Assembly (NCBI RefSeq): GCF_000337555.1
Contig: NZ_AOIO01000023.1
Coordinates: forward strand, 14,963 to 78,962
Length of the DNA stretch: 64,000 nucleotides
Reading direction: 5' to 3'
Source of the DNA: Natrialba asiatica DSM 12278
GTDB taxonomy: Archaea; Halobacteriota; Halobacteria; Halobacteriales; Natrialbaceae
Numbering within the stretch: the stretch's first letter is position 1; every line of letters begins with the position of its first letter. Below are positions 63,881-64,000 of the stretch, piece after piece. Both the position numbers and the translations under genes were made by a program. The notes beneath the pieces were generated by a model. That model was not told where the DNA came from. It searched no databases and was given only the letters and a program-made list of their open reading frames with translations.

Positions 63881-64000
63881 TTCCGGATAGACTCGAATCG
63901 AATCTACGGCAGGGCTTTCGCGAGAGCTTACTCCCGAAACTGGGGCTCGTTCTCCTGGCAAGCATCCTCATTATGGCGATCTTTGCGCCGGTGCTCGCGA
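63877..64000 (+). CDS. dppC: ABC transporter permease, DppC type (start only)
   Basis: 41 codons visible before the window edge: MIPDRLESNLRQGFRESLLPKLGLVLLASILIMAIFAPVLA, a short cytoplasmic start and the beginning of TM1. Overlap with dppB by ATGA indicates coupled translation of the two permease subunits. ATPase genes should lie beyond the window. Confidence 0.8.
   Translation, partial: MIPDRLESNLRQGFRESLLPKLGLVLLASILIMAIFAPVLA

Overview
The window is chromosomal DNA of an extremely halophilic archaeon (class Halobacteria). Supporting evidence: very acidic predicted proteins (Asp/Glu-rich, Lys-poor), high GC with strong G/C third positions, TATA boxes about 25-30 bases before start codons (mostly leaderless genes), a complete archaeal S10/spc ribosomal operon ending in secY, TFB, Cbf5, a fused cytochrome oxidase subunit I+III, HalOD1-domain proteins and haloarchaeal DUF families. 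The gene content would fit the Natrialbales (Natrinema/Haloterrigena-like), but that genus-level guess is inference only.

Layout. 0-3 kb: end of an rnhA-operon gene, rnhA, transcription factor B and an SPW-type membrane protein. 3.2-7.7 kb: gyrB-gyrA. 8-13.7 kb: an Rrf2-like regulator, a DtxR/SirR metal regulator with a clear palindromic operator, an NDH-2 type NADH dehydrogenase, an acyltransferase, an Nmad3-like protein, a tiny C2H2 protein, a HalOD1 protein and an Lrp-type regulator. 13.8-17.7 kb: a less dense, lower-GC stretch carrying a frameshifted winged-helix pseudogene, two more regulators, a type IV pilin, a broken DNA methyltransferase and a CxxC remnant, and ending at the 3' end of tRNA-Pro(GGG). 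I read it as a decayed integrated element. 17.9-22.9 kb: cbf5, cmk, a DUF106/EMC3-like insertase and adk on the minus strand, split by a large pilin-like gene on the plus strand. 23.8-29.9 kb: cytochrome oxidase genes (coxB, fused coxAC, small subunit IV-like) and a 655-residue membrane-anchored protein of unknown function.

30.3-44.9 kb (minus strand): one long translation operon running from a SPOUT RNA methyltransferase through uL3, uL4, uL23, uL2, uS19, uL22, uS3, uL29, RNase P subunit Rnp1, uS17, uL14, uL24, eS4, uL5, uS14, uS8, uL6, eL32, eL19, uL18, uS5, uL30 and uL15 to SecY. Many neighbours overlap by 1-10 bases, implying coupled translation.

45.2-64 kb: tRNA-Gly(GCC), a second HalOD1 protein, a thiamine-binding-type protein, a CopZ-like metallochaperone, mch, a HAD hydrolase, several haloarchaeal hypotheticals, a GTPBP1/2-type GTPase, a Tat-exported protein, pyrF, and then a compact set with a possible shared theme: a VOC/glyoxalase protein, methylglyoxal synthase and a two-gene KhtT/KhtU-type K+/H+ antiporter. 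The window ends with DUF2240, a second RNase H-like protein with a substituted catalytic position, and the start of a dipeptide-type ABC importer (binding protein, permease, second permease cut by the window edge). No rRNA, CRISPR array, complete insertion sequence or defence island is visible.
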